From Fen-999 sp964469455 (GTDB lineage: Bacteria > Pseudomonadota > Gammaproteobacteria > Burkholderiales > Rhodocyclaceae), in NCBI GenBank assembly GCA_964469455.1, contig CAYXZX010000043.1, forward strand, positions 1 to 17,207: a stretch of DNA of 17,207 nucleotides, read 5' to 3'. Below are positions 16,584 through 17,207 of this stretch, in pieces (within the stretch, counting starts at the first letter, position 1; each line of letters starts with the position of its first letter). Both the position numbers and the translations under genes were made by a program. A model generated the notes under the pieces. The model did no database searches. It saw only the letters and a list, made by a program, of their open reading frames with translations, and was not told where the DNA came from.

Positions 16584-17207
16584 TCAACAGCCGCGACGCT
16601 TGGTCACGGCATCCAGTTCCTTCAGGGTTTCCAGCAATTCTTTCATCATAGCCAGTGGCCAGGAGTTCGTCCCGTCGGAAAGCGCGCAAGCCGGATCCGG
16701 ATGCGTTTCCATGAACAAGCCGGCCACGCCGACGGCCGTTGCCGCGCGCGCCAGCACCGGCACGAATTCGCGCTGGCCGCCGGAACTCGTGCCCTGGCCG
16801 CCGGGCAATTGCACCGAGTGCGTGGCGTCGAACACTACCGGGCAGCCGGTTTCGCGCATGATCGCCAGCGAGCGCATGTCGGATACGAGGTTGTTGTAGC
16901 CGAAGGAAACGCCGCGCTCGCAGACCATGATCGTGTCTGCACCACCGTTTGCCTCCTTCGCCTTGGCCACCACCTGCTTCATGTCGCCCGGCGCGAGAAA
17001 CTGCCCCTTCTTGATGTTCACCGGCTTGCCGGCGGCCGCGACCGCCTGGATGAAGTCGGTCTGCCGGCAGAGGAAGGCCGGCGTCTGCAATACGTCCACA
17101 ACGCCCGCCACTGCCGCAACCTCATCGTCGGCATGCACATCGGTGAGCACCGGCACGCCGATCTGCTTCCTCACCTCGGCCAGGATGGCGAGGCCCTCGT
17201 CGATGCC
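16584..17207 (-). CDS. kdsA: 3-deoxy-8-phosphooctulonate synthase KdsA, C-terminal part (cut by the window edge)
   Basis: The 207 C-terminal residues of KDO-8-phosphate synthase, which joins phosphoenolpyruvate to arabinose 5-phosphate in the lipopolysaccharide core pathway. The frame is open to the window edge (GIDEGLAILAEV at the edge), so the start lies outside. Family motifs are DVLQTPAFLCRQTDFI, NIKKGQFLAP, CERGVSFGYNNLVSDMR, DATHSVQLPGG and ETHPDPACALSDGTN. Its presence implies a Gram-negative organism with KDO-containing lipopolysaccharide. The order kdsA-eno-ftsB is common in betaproteobacteria. Confidence 0.97.
   Translation of the reverse strand, partial: GIDEGLAILAEVRKQIGVPVLTDVHADDEVAAVAGVVDVLQTPAFLCRQTDFIQAVAAAGKPVNIKKGQFLAPGDMKQVVAKAKEANGGADTIMVCERGVSFGYNNLVSDMRSLAIMRETGCPVVFDATHSVQLPGGQGTSSGGQREFVPVLARAATAVGVAGLFMETHPDPACALSDGTNSWPLAMMKELLETLKELDAVTKRRGC

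Overview
The window looks like chromosomal core DNA from a GC-rich betaproteobacterium, most likely in or near the Rhodocyclales. This rests on the eno-ftsB pair behind kdsA, the divergent ybbA/tesA pair, the hopanoid-type hpnCDE operon and the style of the proteins. I see no insertion sequence, phage gene, CRISPR array or other sign of a mobile island. Genes are very tightly packed, and no gene-free stretch exceeds about 200 bases.

Layout, left to right. The 5' end of a tRNA-Leu sits on the minus strand at the left edge. The plus-strand operon hpnC-hpnD-hpnE (83-3034) makes squalene from farnesyl diphosphate, the precursor of hopanoids. Then come five genes alternating in strand with almost no DNA between them: ybbA (ABC ATPase, -), tesA (periplasmic esterase/thioesterase, +), selD (selenophosphate synthetase, -), mnmH (tRNA 2-selenouridine synthase, +) and a small SAM-dependent methyltransferase (-). 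Next is a large Pat-type protein, an NDP-forming acyl-CoA synthetase fused to a GNAT acetyltransferase (7054-9744, +). It is followed by an exported DUF1214-like protein (-), a divergent FolE-like GTP cyclohydrolase (+), a gamma carbonic anhydrase (+), a 790-residue TonB-dependent receptor (-), and the minus-strand run kdsA-eno-ftsB, with kdsA cut by the right edge.

The most notable feature is selD. The reading frame that starts at the conserved N-terminus has an in-frame TGA exactly where the active-site Cys/Sec of SelD belongs (residue 15, in the context HGGG-U-GCK). A hairpin follows immediately, with a bulged U and a G-U in the apical loop, spaced as in the E. coli fdhF SECIS. I therefore call a full-length selenoprotein SelD at 4270-5319. 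A standard gene caller would give a truncated gene starting at 5253. SelD is divergent from mnmH, so the producer of selenophosphate lies beside one of its consumers. If the call is right, the organism also has the selenocysteine machinery (selA, selB, selC) outside this window.

Other points worth attention: the chain of overlapping alternating genes, two CATG palindromes that can serve as start codons on both strands, a FolE homologue lacking two usual active-site residues, and a perfect inverted repeat in front of the Pat-type gene.
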